A stretch of DNA of 64,000 bases from Stenotrophobium rhamnosiphilum (GCF_003052265.1 NZ_QANS01000001.1:186001-250000), one strand, 5' to 3'; shown: positions 54,084 to 63,250, counted from the stretch's first letter. A program made the numbers and translations. Notes: generated by a model from the sequence alone, not told the origin.

Positions 54084-55421
54084 ATGCAGGCAGCGCTTGA
54101 GACCCCCATGCACCCATTAAAAGCCGTGATCCCTCGTGGCGCAGCGACGCGCCGTGAATTTCTCCAGCAGATGTTTTTGACCGCTGGTGCCTTGAGCATC
54201 AGCGGCAGCCTGCTCAGTGCCTGCGGCACAAGCACGGGGGTTGGTGGCCGCGGCCGCTTTGGCAATATCGGACCGCTGGGTGCGCCGGATGCACGGGGTA
54301 TCCGCGTGCCAGAGGGTTTCTCGACTCGCGTGGTGGCGGTGACCGGTCAAGTGCCCGCGCCGGGCAGTAGTTATCCCTGGCACATCTTTCCGGATGGCGG
54401 CGGTGTGATGCCGAAGGCGGATGGCGGTTGGTATTACATCTCCAATAGCGAAATCCCCGGTGCCGGCTCTTTAGGTTTTCAGTTTCCGCAGCTGGCACCG
54501 CTGTCGAACATTATTGAAATCTTTGTGCCCGGACTTGGTGGCAGCGGTGTGCTGGAGTTTGCTGCGGACGGCACGGTGGTCGATGCCTATCGCATCCTCG
54601 GCAACACCACGTTCAATTGTGCAGGTTGCGTTACGCCTTGGAACACTTGGCTGTCTTGCGAAGAATGGCCTAACGGACAAGTTTGGGAATGCGACCCGAC
54701 CGGCGCCAATAGCGCGATTGCGCGTCCGGCGTTGGGTTTCTTCTCACATGAAGCGACCGCCATCGATACACAGCGGCGCATGGTTTACATGACTGAAGAT
54801 ATGCCCGACGGTCGCTTCTATCGTTGGGTTGCTGATAACACCGATTGGCCCGCCGGTGCTGCGCGCCCAGCGCTGCAGTCCGGAAAGTTGCAGGTATTAA
54901 AAGTGAACGGTGGTGGTGTTGCCGCTGCACTGAATGGCCCGCAGCCGGTCGTATGGATCGACGCACTCAGCCCTGATCAACCGCAAGATGCGAATCGTCA
55001 TCCAGACAGCGCAGCCTTTGATGGCGGCGAGGGCGTGTGGAATCACAAAGGCTTTGTCTACTTCTCCACCAAAGGCGATAACCGCATTTGGGTGTACGAC
55101 ACGCACAGCGAAACGCTTGAAGTGATTTACGACTTGGCGACTGCCGAGAATCCAATTCTCTCCGGCGTCGACAACATCACCGTCACCAAGCAAGGCGATG
55201 TGTTGGTTGCGGAAGATGGCGGTGACATGCAGGTTGTTGTGATCCTGCCAGATCGCACGCTCAAACCGTTGCTGCAAGTCACTGGACAAGACGGCTCAGA
55301 AATCGCGGGCATCGCTTTTTCTCCAGATGGCCGTCGCATGTATTTCACCAGCGATCGCGGCGGTCCGAATGGTCCGGGCTTGGGCATCACCTATGAATTG
55401 TTATTGCCGGAAGGGCTTTAG
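54084..55421 (+). CDS. PhoX-like (DUF839) secreted phosphatase, Tat substrate
   Basis: 445 residues. The N-terminus has a twin-arginine motif TRREFLQ near residue 22, a hydrophobic stretch and a lipobox-like SACG, so Tat export with lipid anchoring is possible. The body has the DUF839/PhoX pattern: CVTPWNTWLSCEE near 175, FFSHEATAIDTQRRMVYMTEDMPDGRFYRWV near 215 and GIAFSPDGRRMYFTSDRGGPNGPG near the end. PhoX enzymes are Ca2+/Fe-dependent alkaline phosphatases, but many DUF839 members are unproven. An ATG at 54108 is an alternative start. Confidence 0.83.
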   Translation: MQAALETPMHPLKAVIPRGAATRREFLQQMFLTAGALSISGSLLSACGTSTGVGGRGRFGNIGPLGAPDARGIRVPEGFSTRVVAVTGQVPAPGSSYPWHIFPDGGGVMPKADGGWYYISNSEIPGAGSLGFQFPQLAPLSNIIEIFVPGLGGSGVLEFAADGTVVDAYRILGNTTFNCAGCVTPWNTWLSCEEWPNGQVWECDPTGANSAIARPALGFFSHEATAIDTQRRMVYMTEDMPDGRFYRWVADNTDWPAGAARPALQSGKLQVLKVNGGGVAAALNGPQPVVWIDALSPDQPQDANRHPDSAAFDGGEGVWNHKGFVYFSTKGDNRIWVYDTHSETLEVIYDLATAENPILSGVDNITVTKQGDVLVAEDGGDMQVVVILPDRTLKPLLQVTGQDGSEIAGIAFSPDGRRMYFTSDRGGPNGPGLGITYELLLPEGL

Positions 55422-55424
55422 TTT

Positions 55425-56201
55425 TTAAAAGGTCCAGCTCAACTGAATGCCTGGCACAGGCAAGGCATTAAGGTTTGAGATTGGCGTTGTGTCGAGCGGA
55501 TCAGGTCGTGCCCATGTGGTCTCGCTCGGCATCATCAGCGTAGGCGTAAACGACAAGGTTCCGTTCTTGGTTTTGATGCTGCCGAAATCGTAGTTAGACA
55601 AAACGCCGAGCGCCGCGCCGCCGATCACATCGCGCCAATAGTGGTTGTGCGATTTCACGCGCGTGTAGCCCACCCAGCTTGCAGCGCCATACGCAGGCAG
55701 GCCCCACCAAGGGCCATATTCTTTGCGAATGAACTCAGCGCCCATAAACGCCGCAGCGGTGTGGCCAGATGGGAAAGATTGGCTACCACCATTAGGGCGT
55801 TTGGCATTGACCGCATATTTGAGCGCGTAGGTTGCAACCTCCATGCGCACAAACGACACCGCGAAATCATGTCGCGGGCTACCGTTGAGATCGGGCCCGG
55901 GCCAACCGAAGCTTGGGCTGTAGCTGGAGGAGGCATCTAACGCAGGCGAGGTAAGTGATTGCGCGCCGCCGCCAAATGACCAATCGCCGTCAGAGTTGAG
56001 AACAAAACTCAGACCGAGTCCGATCAGCGGAATACCCCACTGCAAGATATCGCCGCTTTGTTGCCACATCGGCTTGCCAGTGGGCTGATCGGCAGCCCAA
56101 GCCATGTGCATAGGTTGCGTAATCATCACGACAACAAGGCCCAGCAGCATCCGCGAATGGCGGTGGGGATGGCGATGCGAAGATTCGATACGTTCGTTCA
56201 T
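55425..56201 (-). CDS. PAP2-family phosphatase
   Basis: 258 residues with a signal peptide (cleavage after AWAA, about 36). The three acid-phosphatase motifs are present: KYAVNAKRP near 132, PSGH near 145 and TRVKSHNHYWRD near 180-191. It could remove phosphate from undecaprenyl-PP, PG-P or the lipid A 1-position. The C-terminus is a beta-rich tail ending in GIQLSWTF, like an outer-membrane strand. It is encoded 116 bp downstream of the sensor kinase gene in the eptA cluster and is preceded by a CGTAAG-N5-CGTAAG box, so control by the local response regulator is inferred. Confidence 0.87.
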   Translation of the reverse strand: MNERIESSHRHPHRHSRMLLGLVVVMITQPMHMAWAADQPTGKPMWQQSGDILQWGIPLIGLGLSFVLNSDGDWSFGGGAQSLTSPALDASSSYSPSFGWPGPDLNGSPRHDFAVSFVRMEVATYALKYAVNAKRPNGGSQSFPSGHTAAAFMGAEFIRKEYGPWWGLPAYGAASWVGYTRVKSHNHYWRDVIGGAALGVLSNYDFGSIKTKNGTLSFTPTLMMPSETTWARPDPLDTTPISNLNALPVPGIQLSWTF

Positions 56202-56245
56202 GATCGTATCTTTGCAAGCCGATCATTAGTGCCGCGTTGTGGCGG

Positions 56246-56262
56246 CGTAAGCTTTTCGTAAG
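56246..56262 (-). promoter_or_regulatory. Predicted response-regulator box upstream of the PAP2 gene
   Basis: CGTAAG-CTTTT-CGTAAG, two identical hexamers 11 bp apart, with a third related word CGTAAAG at 56265-56271. On the minus strand it reads CTTACG-N5-CTTACG, the geometry of OmpR/PmrA-type sites, 45 bp before the PAP2 ATG. Compare 60079-60095 before eptA. Confidence 0.55.
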
Positions 56263-56317
56263 ATCGTAAAGTTGTTGAGCGACGAAAAGCTTAAGCGTGG
56301 AGCAGCTTGTTCGCTGT

Positions 56318-57583
56318 TCAGAATTTCACAACAAAACGTGCGCCCGCGCCATCCGCATTGCTAGCGCTAATCTGCCAGCCAAGACGATCACAAATGCGAT
56401 GAACGATATACAAGCCCAGACCGAGTCCTCGACTCTGTGCTCCGCGATAGCGTCGCTCAAAGATGTGATCCAGCGCGTTGTTGGCAATGCCAGTGCCGGT
56501 GTCTTGTACGACGAACTCGTGTTCAGTCAGAGAAATGTCGATGCGCCCTTTGCTGGTGTTCTGGATAGCATTGCTGATTAAGTTTTGCACTACGCAAAGC
56601 ACCATCGCCTGCGGTGCTTGCACGGTGACGGGCACGCGAATATCAACGTTAATGCTGAGTGCCTTGTCGGTGAGCTGATCGCTAAAAGCATCTGCACGTT
56701 CGTGCAAAATTTCATGCAACGCACAGTTGTCGTTGGCAATGCCGCCGTCTTCACGAGCGAGGAATAGCAATGCCTCGATTAAAGCCTGCATTTGTGAAGC
56801 CGCGCGGCGGATACGCGCTAAGCGTTCGATGCTGCGTTCGCTGAGCTGGGGGTCTTCTTGCAGTAAATGTGTTGCGCTAATGATGACCGACAACGGCGTG
56901 CGCAATTCATGACTCGCGTCATCAGTAAAAGCTTTCTCGCGTTCGACGTATTGGTCGATCTTTTCTAGGTATTGATCAAAGGCACGTGCGATTTGACCAA
57001 CTTCGTGATCGCCGAACTGGCCGCCAACTTTAATGCCGCGATCCATCGGATCGATATCCGTGACCAGACGAGCTAGTCGTGACACCGGTCGCGTGACTAA
57101 CAAAGAAAGTCCAGCGCCAACGATTGCAGCGGCGACTAAACAACCCGCGATGAATATCCAGGCAAGGCCGACGAGTCGTACCTCTAAGTTTTCGACGCGA
57201 ACGAGGTCGATGCTCATATAAATTCGCGTGTCGCCGATATCGTGGCGAATCCCTTGATACTCGCTGCCTTTCCATTTGAAGTCATCAGTCTTGCCGTTGC
57301 TCCAATTCGCCATCGGCGTAGGCAAATCGGTGCTCGCTTCGCCGGCTTTGTAGACGTAAGTACGGATGCCGTCGCGTTCGGGCGGTTTGATGCCTGGATT
57401 TTGAAGGTGGTAGTCGGTGAATGCGTTGACTTCACGCATCAGTGATTGGGTGACCAATTCTTCTTCCAGCACGTCGATGAACTGATCCATCGCGTAGTAA
57501 AAACCGCCAGAGATAAGCGTAGCGACGATCAGCAATGCTCCGACAAAGCGCGAACGCAAGCTGAGGCGCAAATTAAAGGGCAT
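56318..57583 (-). CDS. Sensor histidine kinase of the eptA cluster
   Basis: 421 residues from the ATG at 57583 (GGAG 6 nt upstream). Two membrane helices (about 12-32 and 138-160) enclose a periplasmic domain of about 100 residues, much longer than the 30-residue PmrB/BasS loop and without its ExxE iron motif. HAMP follows, then the H-box FTDDASHELRTP with His near 225, and the N, G1 and G2 boxes VQNLISNAIQNTSKG, VVQDTGTGIAN and SRGLGLGLYIV. It overlaps the response regulator gene by 11 nt. The ligand is unknown; a cationic-peptide or envelope signal is inferred from the eptA partner. Confidence 0.9.
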   Translation of the reverse strand: MPFNLRLSLRSRFVGALLIVATLISGGFYYAMDQFIDVLEEELVTQSLMREVNAFTDYHLQNPGIKPPERDGIRTYVYKAGEASTDLPTPMANWSNGKTDDFKWKGSEYQGIRHDIGDTRIYMSIDLVRVENLEVRLVGLAWIFIAGCLVAAAIVGAGLSLLVTRPVSRLARLVTDIDPMDRGIKVGGQFGDHEVGQIARAFDQYLEKIDQYVEREKAFTDDASHELRTPLSVIISATHLLQEDPQLSERSIERLARIRRAASQMQALIEALLFLAREDGGIANDNCALHEILHERADAFSDQLTDKALSINVDIRVPVTVQAPQAMVLCVVQNLISNAIQNTSKGRIDISLTEHEFVVQDTGTGIANNALDHIFERRYRGAQSRGLGLGLYIVHRICDRLGWQISASNADGAGARFVVKF

Positions 57584-58274
57584 CGTCCGCTCCAATGCGG
57601 TAGCCCATGCCGTGCACGGTGTGCAGCAGCTTGATGCTGTGATCGCGATCTAGTGTGTGGCGCAGTGCATGGATGTGTGCACGCAAGGCGGCGTCGCTGT
57701 CCGGAGGGTCATCGCCCCACAGTGCAATCTCAACATCGCGACGCGATACAACATTCGGCGAGACCGACATCAAACGTTCCAGCAATTTGTAGCCGCTAGG
57801 AGTGAGTTCCAAGCGAGTACCTGCACGACGGCAGACCAGGGTCTGCCGATCAAGCGTGAGATCAGCAACCTGCAATATGTTGGTGCCGCCGCCTTTGCTA
57901 CGGCGCTGCAATACGAGCAAGCGCGCGTGTAGTTCGGGTAGCGAGAATGGTTTGGTGAGGTAATCGTCTGCCCCGACTTCAAAGCCGATCAATTTGTCGC
58001 GCTCGGTATCACGCGCAGTCAGCATTAAGATCGGCAAGCTGCTGCCCGCATCATTGCGTAGGCGTTTGCATAGCATTACGCCATCTAATCCCGGCAGGCC
58101 GAGATCGAGAATGACGGCGTCGTAGCTGTTGGTGGCGGCCAGATGCAAGCCGGTGAGTCCATCACCGGCGTAGTCGACAAGATGATGGCGAGCCTCAAGA
58201 AACTCGCCGATATTTGCGGCGAGGTCTTGGCTGTCTTCAATCAAAAGCAGGCGCATTGGGGCGGCGGTTTTCAT
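57573..58274 (-). CDS. OmpR/PmrA-type response regulator
   Basis: 233 residues: receiver domain with the phosphoacceptor Asp in DAVILDLGLPGLDG near residue 52 (positions from ATG 58274) and LTKPFSLPELHAR. A winged-helix effector follows: LELTPSGYKLLERLMSVSPNVVSRRDVEIALWGDD and LRHTLDRDHSIKLLHTVHGMGYRI. It lies 24 bp after the eptA stop. The likely target box is CGTNAG-N5-CGTNAG, seen before both eptA and the PAP2 gene. An ATG at 58256 is the alternative start. Confidence 0.9.
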   Translation of the reverse strand: MKTAAPMRLLLIEDSQDLAANIGEFLEARHHLVDYAGDGLTGLHLAATNSYDAVILDLGLPGLDGVMLCKRLRNDAGSSLPILMLTARDTERDKLIGFEVGADDYLTKPFSLPELHARLLVLQRRSKGGGTNILQVADLTLDRQTLVCRRAGTRLELTPSGYKLLERLMSVSPNVVSRRDVEIALWGDDPPDSDAALRAHIHALRHTLDRDHSIKLLHTVHGMGYRIGADDAL

Positions 58275-58297
58275 GCCGTCAAGGCTAGCATTACTCG

Positions 58298-59989
58298 CTA
58301 CTGTTTTTTGCACGATGCAAACAGATCTTGTGTTGGTTTGTAGGCTGCCGTGCGGATGCTGAGTAGATCGAGGATCGAGTCGAATAGATTGTCATGCGAG
58401 CCCGGCTGAGTTCTGAGTGCTTTGACACAGCTGACGTCGATTTTAAGTGCGGCCGGTGCATGGGCGGAGAACCAAGCCATCATCGGCACATGAGTTTGTT
58501 CAGCCGGCGCCAGACTGCGCGGCAAGCCGTGCAAGTAGATGCCGTTTTCGCCCAAGCTTTCGCCATGATCGGACACATACAGCATTACGCTATCGACACT
58601 GTTTTGGTGTGCGCGCAGTTGTTCTATCAAGTCTGCGAGCATCGTGTCGGTGTAGACAATCGTGTTGTCGTAGGCGTTAACGACTTCTTCACGCGAGCAG
58701 CGCTGTACGCTTGCGTTGCGGCAATCGGGTGTGAAGTGACGTGCAGATTCTGGATAGCGTTTGAAGTAAGCCGGGCCGTGGCTGCCTTTTTGGTGCAGCA
58801 CTAAAAAGTGTGCGCTGCCTGCGGTCTTCGGCATCACTGCATCAAAATCTTTCAGCAGAATGTCGTCATGGCATTCGCCGTCGGCACACAGTTTGGGATC
58901 GCTTTCTGATTCGAAGGAAACCGAGCCGGTACGCACGCACACGCCCATGCATCCGGCGTTGTTATCGCGCCAAATCGTCGGCACGCCAGTACGGGCAACG
59001 ATGTCGAGGAGGTTTTCTTCGGCACTTGCTTTCTTGCGGCTGAATTCCTGTTGGCCCAGTCGCGAGAACATGCAGGGCACGGACTGCAGCGTCGCCGTTC
59101 CGCAGGATTCAAAATTCGGATAATTGATCAGCCCTGGCGTAGTCGACAGTCGCGGCGTGGTATTGCGTGCGTAACCGTTGAGACCAAAGTTGGCGGCGCG
59201 CGCAGTCTCGCCAACAACGAGCACGATCAGTAGCGGCTTGGCAGTGGGGTTGCTTACACGTACGGCGTCGGGCGCCACGGAAAGCAAGGTCGGTGGTGGA
59301 CCTTTGGGCAGCAGATCCACGACCGCTTCTTTCATCGCATACATCGGTGCGGTTGGATTCACGTAGAGACGTACGCTGCGGTTTTCACGTCCCCAGAAGC
59401 TCAGTGTGCTGAACTGACTAAATAAAATAATCAGCAAACCGCAAAGCATGATGCCGACCAGCGCGAGGCGTCGACGTAGTTCTACGCCAAAACTTTCAAA
59501 GCGCAGTGGCAGGCGAGCGATGATCCATGCCGGCAGAACGCCTTGGGTCAGTACATGCATGAAGAAGGCGAGACTCAGCAAGTCGGAAGCTTCGTGGACG
59601 TCGGTATTAAAAGCGTTGGCGATCATCGCGCGATCAATCACCGTGCCGAAGCTCTCCATAAAATAACTGCAAACGGCCGAGATCAGCACAAAGATCGCGA
59701 GCGCTGGTTTCTGGACGCGCGGCAGACACAGGCCCGCCATGGCGAGCACTAATATTGTGGCTAGCGCGTAAACCGTCGATGCCAGAATTCGCCATTCCTG
59801 TGCGCCGAATGGGCGTGGCAGCGAGTGCACAATGGCCTCGAACAGCGACAGATTTTGTGTGGTGACCAGATACAGAACAGTCAGCAGCAGCAACTGGTTG
59901 GCGCCCAGCGTTGGCAGGAACGACAGAGACGATGCCGAGGTTTGCGCTGGCGCAACTACAACGACTTCCGATGAAACTGATGAGTTCAT
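58298..59989 (-). CDS. eptA: Lipid A phosphoethanolamine transferase EptA
   Basis: 563 residues from the ATG at 59989 (a GTG at 60028 is possible). Five N-terminal membrane segments to about 185, then the periplasmic sulfatase-like domain. VVGETARAANFGLNGYARNTTP near 250-270 contains the nucleophilic Thr. SCGTATLQSVPCMFS, CMGVCVRTGS and DGECHDD carry the disulfide Cys, and YVSDHGESLGENGIYLHG the Zn ligands Asp/His. It adds phosphoethanolamine to lipid A phosphates, giving polymyxin resistance. The eptA-regulator-kinase order matches enterobacterial eptA-basRS. Confidence 0.92.
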   Translation of the reverse strand: MNSSVSSEVVVVAPAQTSASSLSFLPTLGANQLLLLTVLYLVTTQNLSLFEAIVHSLPRPFGAQEWRILASTVYALATILVLAMAGLCLPRVQKPALAIFVLISAVCSYFMESFGTVIDRAMIANAFNTDVHEASDLLSLAFFMHVLTQGVLPAWIIARLPLRFESFGVELRRRLALVGIMLCGLLIILFSQFSTLSFWGRENRSVRLYVNPTAPMYAMKEAVVDLLPKGPPPTLLSVAPDAVRVSNPTAKPLLIVLVVGETARAANFGLNGYARNTTPRLSTTPGLINYPNFESCGTATLQSVPCMFSRLGQQEFSRKKASAEENLLDIVARTGVPTIWRDNNAGCMGVCVRTGSVSFESESDPKLCADGECHDDILLKDFDAVMPKTAGSAHFLVLHQKGSHGPAYFKRYPESARHFTPDCRNASVQRCSREEVVNAYDNTIVYTDTMLADLIEQLRAHQNSVDSVMLYVSDHGESLGENGIYLHGLPRSLAPAEQTHVPMMAWFSAHAPAALKIDVSCVKALRTQPGSHDNLFDSILDLLSIRTAAYKPTQDLFASCKKQ

Positions 59990-60078
59990 CGGCTGAGTGT
60001 GCGCTGTTCGTTGTTTGCCAAAATCCACGTTCTTAACTGCCAGAGGGCTATTTGATGCTGCAAAGCTAGCAATGCGAC

Positions 60079-60095
60079 CGTGAGAATTTCGTTAG
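60079..60095 (-). promoter_or_regulatory. Predicted response-regulator box upstream of eptA
   Basis: CGTGAG-AATTT-CGTTAG matches the CGTNAG-N5-CGTNAG pattern found before the PAP2 gene, in the same orientation relative to the gene. It is 90 bp before ATG 59989, or about 50 bp before the possible GTG start at 60028. Confidence 0.5.
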
Positions 60096-60182
60096 GAAGC
60101 CTTGGATTTGAAGAATGGGTGAATCTGGCTGCGCCTGAATCGGCGATACTTACGCATACCTGAATCTCACCCGACGCCATTC

Positions 60183-60929
60183 ATGAAGAAAGCCCTCAGC
60201 TGCATCCTGACCCCGATTTTCTTGATCGTGTGGTTGATGCTGTTGAACATTTTTCATGTTGTTCAGTATGTAGCGCTCAATATCTTTGGCTCGCAGGCGC
60301 ATCAGCGCACCGTGATTTGGCTCAACTTCTTTCTGGTGCACGCGCTGTGGATTCTCGGCACGCGCATTTCATCGAGTCAGGCGGCGCCGCTGCCGACCGA
60401 TCGGCCGATTATTTTTATTGCCAACCACCAAAATAAGCTGGATGTGTCTGGAATCGGCTGGTATTTGCGCAAACATTTGCCAAAGTTCGTCTCCAAGATC
60501 GAACTCGCGCGCGGTATTCCTAGCGTTTCGTACAACCTGCGTCACAGCGGCGCCGCCTTGATTGATCGCGATGACGCGCGACAAGCGCTTAAAGAAGTCG
60601 GCCGTCTCGGCAAGCTGATTGAAGACACGTGTGGTTCTGCGGTGATTTTTCCGGAAGGTACGCGTTCGCTGACCGGCGACGTCGCGCCGTTTCAAGTCGG
60701 CGGTGTAAAAACGCTGCTCAAAAAAGCCCCAAGTGCAGTCGTGGTTCCGATCTACATCCACAACACCTGGGCGCTCAATCGCTACGGCAAATTCCCGATG
60801 GGCATCGGTGAGCGTTTGAGTTGGACTGTGTTGGCGCCGATTGAGCCAGCGGGGCAGGCCATCGACGCAGTGGTCGCCCAAGCCGAGGCAAGTATCCGTG
60901 CAGAGCACGATCGCAGATTGACGGGCTAG
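60183..60929 (+). CDS. Lysophospholipid acyltransferase (PlsC-like)
   Basis: 248 residues. Membrane helix at residues 8-30. NHQNKLDVSGIGWYLRKHLPKFVSKIEL (HX4D) starts near 81, followed by a GIPSVSYNLRHSGAALIDRDD region and FPEGTRSLTG near 156. The classical sn-2 acyltransferase arrangement, probably making phosphatidic acid. It is a second paralogue besides the OlsA-like protein at 26897-27718 and the better candidate for housekeeping PlsC. Divergent from eptA, and followed by a bidirectional terminator. Confidence 0.9.
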   Translation: MKKALSCILTPIFLIVWLMLLNIFHVVQYVALNIFGSQAHQRTVIWLNFFLVHALWILGTRISSSQAAPLPTDRPIIFIANHQNKLDVSGIGWYLRKHLPKFVSKIELARGIPSVSYNLRHSGAALIDRDDARQALKEVGRLGKLIEDTCGSAVIFPEGTRSLTGDVAPFQVGGVKTLLKKAPSAVVVPIYIHNTWALNRYGKFPMGIGERLSWTVLAPIEPAGQAIDAVVAQAEASIRAEHDRRLTG

Positions 60930-60941
60930 ATCGCGCGCATC

Positions 60942-60969
60942 AAAAAGGCGGGATTGCTCCCGCCTTTTT
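60942..60969. terminator. Bidirectional terminator between plsC-like and DUF1302 genes
   Basis: AAAAAGGCGGGA-TTGC-TCCCGCCTTTTT, symmetrical, between convergent genes. Confidence 0.93.
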
Positions 60970-60999
60970 GATTTACTTTTTACACGTGCATCACTGCGA

Positions 61000-62904
61000 T
61001 CAAAACTGATATCCCACACGCATTGTGAACTCATCGCGGCTGCTAAAGGTTGCTACCGAGCTGCTATTGGAATTGCCGTTGAGGCTGCCATTCAGATAGT
61101 TGTAGAAACCTTCGATGGTCAGATTGCCATTTGGTTTCCAACGCACGCCCGGCTGCACAAGGATGCCACCTGCAAACGGTTCGTAAAGAACCGCAAGGTC
61201 AGCGCGCCAAACCAGATTAGGGAAGGGCTGCTGCAAGGCGAATACAAAAGCGTCGTAGCCATTCTTGCCCGTCGGTACGTTGTTGGTGTCGCCACCTTGA
61301 CCTTCGAGACTGCGGCCGAGAATGTCGCTACGCGTTCTGTGCATCCACTGCGCCACCACATACGTTGCCGGCAACTCCTTGACGATGCTCTGGTACTTTT
61401 CCAATACCACTGCGGTCACCAGTTCATCTTGCTTGAGAAACTTTTGGCCCAGCGATGGATTGGTGAAGCTACGGTCTGGCGTGTACAGCGCTTCGACGTT
61501 GATGATCAACTGATCCAACCAAGAGCCGGGGCTGCTTTGCGTAACGTAACTGCCGCCCAAGCCCAAATTGGTTTCAGCACGATACTCACGTTCAATATGG
61601 CCACGCAGACCGCTGCCCGAGAGACGGAAGAACGTATCGAGTTCAAGTGATGCAGTAGGCATATCAGTGCCAACATTCAGCGCGCCAAGAGGACCGGTGC
61701 CAGCGGGAAAATCATCAATGGCGCTGTTGAGTCCCTGCACACCATCCAAGCGTGACATGGCGGCGTAAGTGAACCACTCTTTGGCCGTCCACACACCCGT
61801 CGGATCAATTTCAAATGGCGTTTGCATCAGCAGGCCGCCGCTACCTGGCGCGCCAGGAATGTCACGATTCACGCCTGATTCTGTCCAGCGGAAAACGCCG
61901 TCCGGGTTGTAGCGACGTGCAGCAACCGCCTGCACGCCAAACTTGCCGATATCGCCTTTAAAGCGCAGACCGTAGTTCAGCTTGTTGTCGTAATCGCCAT
62001 AGCGGTCATGCACCGTGAACTGCGAGGCAATGATGTTGTAAGGCGTGTTGGGATTGGACAGCACCGTCGGCTGGAATTTCTGCACAAAGCCATCGGCCAA
62101 CCAGCCGCTATCGAACTGATACGAAGTGCGAAGCGCCAGTGATGGCACGCGCTTGTCTTGGAACTCTTCGCTTGCGTAGTCCAAGATTGAATGACGTCGG
62201 AAATCGATGCCGTTGGGAATGTCCAGAACGCGGAAGAAGATCGCTTGGCCCCAGGCAATATCTTGGTTGCCCAGTTTGATCAGCAATGGCCCCTTGTTGT
62301 ACGCAAAGTACAAAGAGGGCAAGTCAATCATGCCAATACGGTTGGACCATTCCAGTGGGTTGGGGCGGCTTTTGCCTTCAACGTCTTGGTGAAAATAATC
62401 CGGGCGGCCATACATGCGGCCTGCAGCCAGACTGCCGACGTCACCAGGCTCGAACTCTTGATAGGCGCCGGGATCCGCTACAGCGCGCAGCCGCGCGACA
62501 AAATTGAAGTTCTCGTTAAATTTGATATCGGCGCGCAGATCAGCGCGCAGCAGTTGCATATTGAAAGCGTTATGCGCGGGATCGCCAGTGCGTGTTGCTG
62601 GATCTGGTGTTGCGAAAATTGTTGGTGGAGAGCCCAGCGGATAATCAAACGAAACGCGATTAACCGTTACGCCATTAAATAGATTGCCGCGTTGGTTGAA
62701 CGGATTTTCGTTGGCCGTGGCAATCGACATGTCATAGCGCAGCGAGCCGGAATAACTGATATTGAAACTGGAGCTTTTACCGTCGCTTTCTGCGTTGGTG
62801 GTGGTACCGCTGTAATCATCCTGGGCAAAAACCGATGCCGCAGTCAGCGCCAAAAGTCCGGCGCTCGAATAAATCCAACGACGACTCTTTCTTGTTTGTT
62901 TCAC
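61000..62904 (-). CDS. DUF1302 family outer-membrane protein
   Basis: 634 residues. Signal peptide to about 27 (LLALTAASVFAQ), then a beta-rich sequence throughout with the C-terminal ...FSSRDEFTMRVGYQF ending in Phe, the outer-membrane barrel signature. MQLLRADLRADIKFNENFNFVARLR and IKLGNQDIAWGQAIFFRVLDIPNGIDFRRH are DUF1302-specific. Genes of this family usually lie next to DUF1329, but here it is about 60 kb from the DUF1329-YCF48-MMPL operon at the left edge. GTG start with AAAGGAG 6 nt upstream. Confidence 0.9.
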   Translation of the reverse strand: MKQTRKSRRWIYSSAGLLALTAASVFAQDDYSGTTTNAESDGKSSSFNISYSGSLRYDMSIATANENPFNQRGNLFNGVTVNRVSFDYPLGSPPTIFATPDPATRTGDPAHNAFNMQLLRADLRADIKFNENFNFVARLRAVADPGAYQEFEPGDVGSLAAGRMYGRPDYFHQDVEGKSRPNPLEWSNRIGMIDLPSLYFAYNKGPLLIKLGNQDIAWGQAIFFRVLDIPNGIDFRRHSILDYASEEFQDKRVPSLALRTSYQFDSGWLADGFVQKFQPTVLSNPNTPYNIIASQFTVHDRYGDYDNKLNYGLRFKGDIGKFGVQAVAARRYNPDGVFRWTESGVNRDIPGAPGSGGLLMQTPFEIDPTGVWTAKEWFTYAAMSRLDGVQGLNSAIDDFPAGTGPLGALNVGTDMPTASLELDTFFRLSGSGLRGHIEREYRAETNLGLGGSYVTQSSPGSWLDQLIINVEALYTPDRSFTNPSLGQKFLKQDELVTAVVLEKYQSIVKELPATYVVAQWMHRTRSDILGRSLEGQGGDTNNVPTGKNGYDAFVFALQQPFPNLVWRADLAVLYEPFAGGILVQPGVRWKPNGNLTIEGFYNYLNGSLNGNSNSSSVATFSSRDEFTMRVGYQF

Positions 62905-63221
62905 TGAACTCTCCTTTAGGCGGGAGTGCGATCCGATGCCGGACCGCCCCTTTTTTTTCGCACGTTGTCTCGCAGTCCCGTGTCACTTGATGTGACTACA
63001 AGCTGCTTCACGACAATGGGACTTACCTAACCCCCTTCCGCCACCTAATCGGGTGGGAGTTCTTCTAAACGACACCGTTCAGCAGCTTTCGCTGTGCCGT
63101 TTGGCGTTTGGCGGAAAAAACTAAGTGATGAGCGCGCGGTTTTTTGCTGTTGGGCTAAAGCGTGTCCCCGGGTTTTACCCGGGCTGCGGGGTAGGGCGCT
63201 GGGTACTTCTGGGACCTGCCC
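62905..63221. other. Intergenic region between DUF1302 and groES
   Basis: No gene seen. It must carry the leftward DUF1302 promoter (not identified). A compact CCCGGG-TTTTA-CCCGGG hairpin lies at 63167-63183, and a longer imperfect stem with AGCAGC-TTTC-GCTGT at about 63089-63105. Neither has a T-run behind it. Confidence 0.35.
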
Positions 63222-63250
63222 CTTGAATATGGCTGGTTAGCCCCTACAAT
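63222..63250 (+). promoter_or_regulatory. Sigma32-type heat-shock promoter of groESL
   Basis: CTTGAAT at 63222-63228 and CCCCTACAAT at 63241-63250 match the CTTGAA and CCCCATNT boxes; 13 bp separate CTTGAA from CCCC, within the range for RpoH promoters. The CIRCE operator begins at the last base of the -10 box. Confidence 0.8.
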
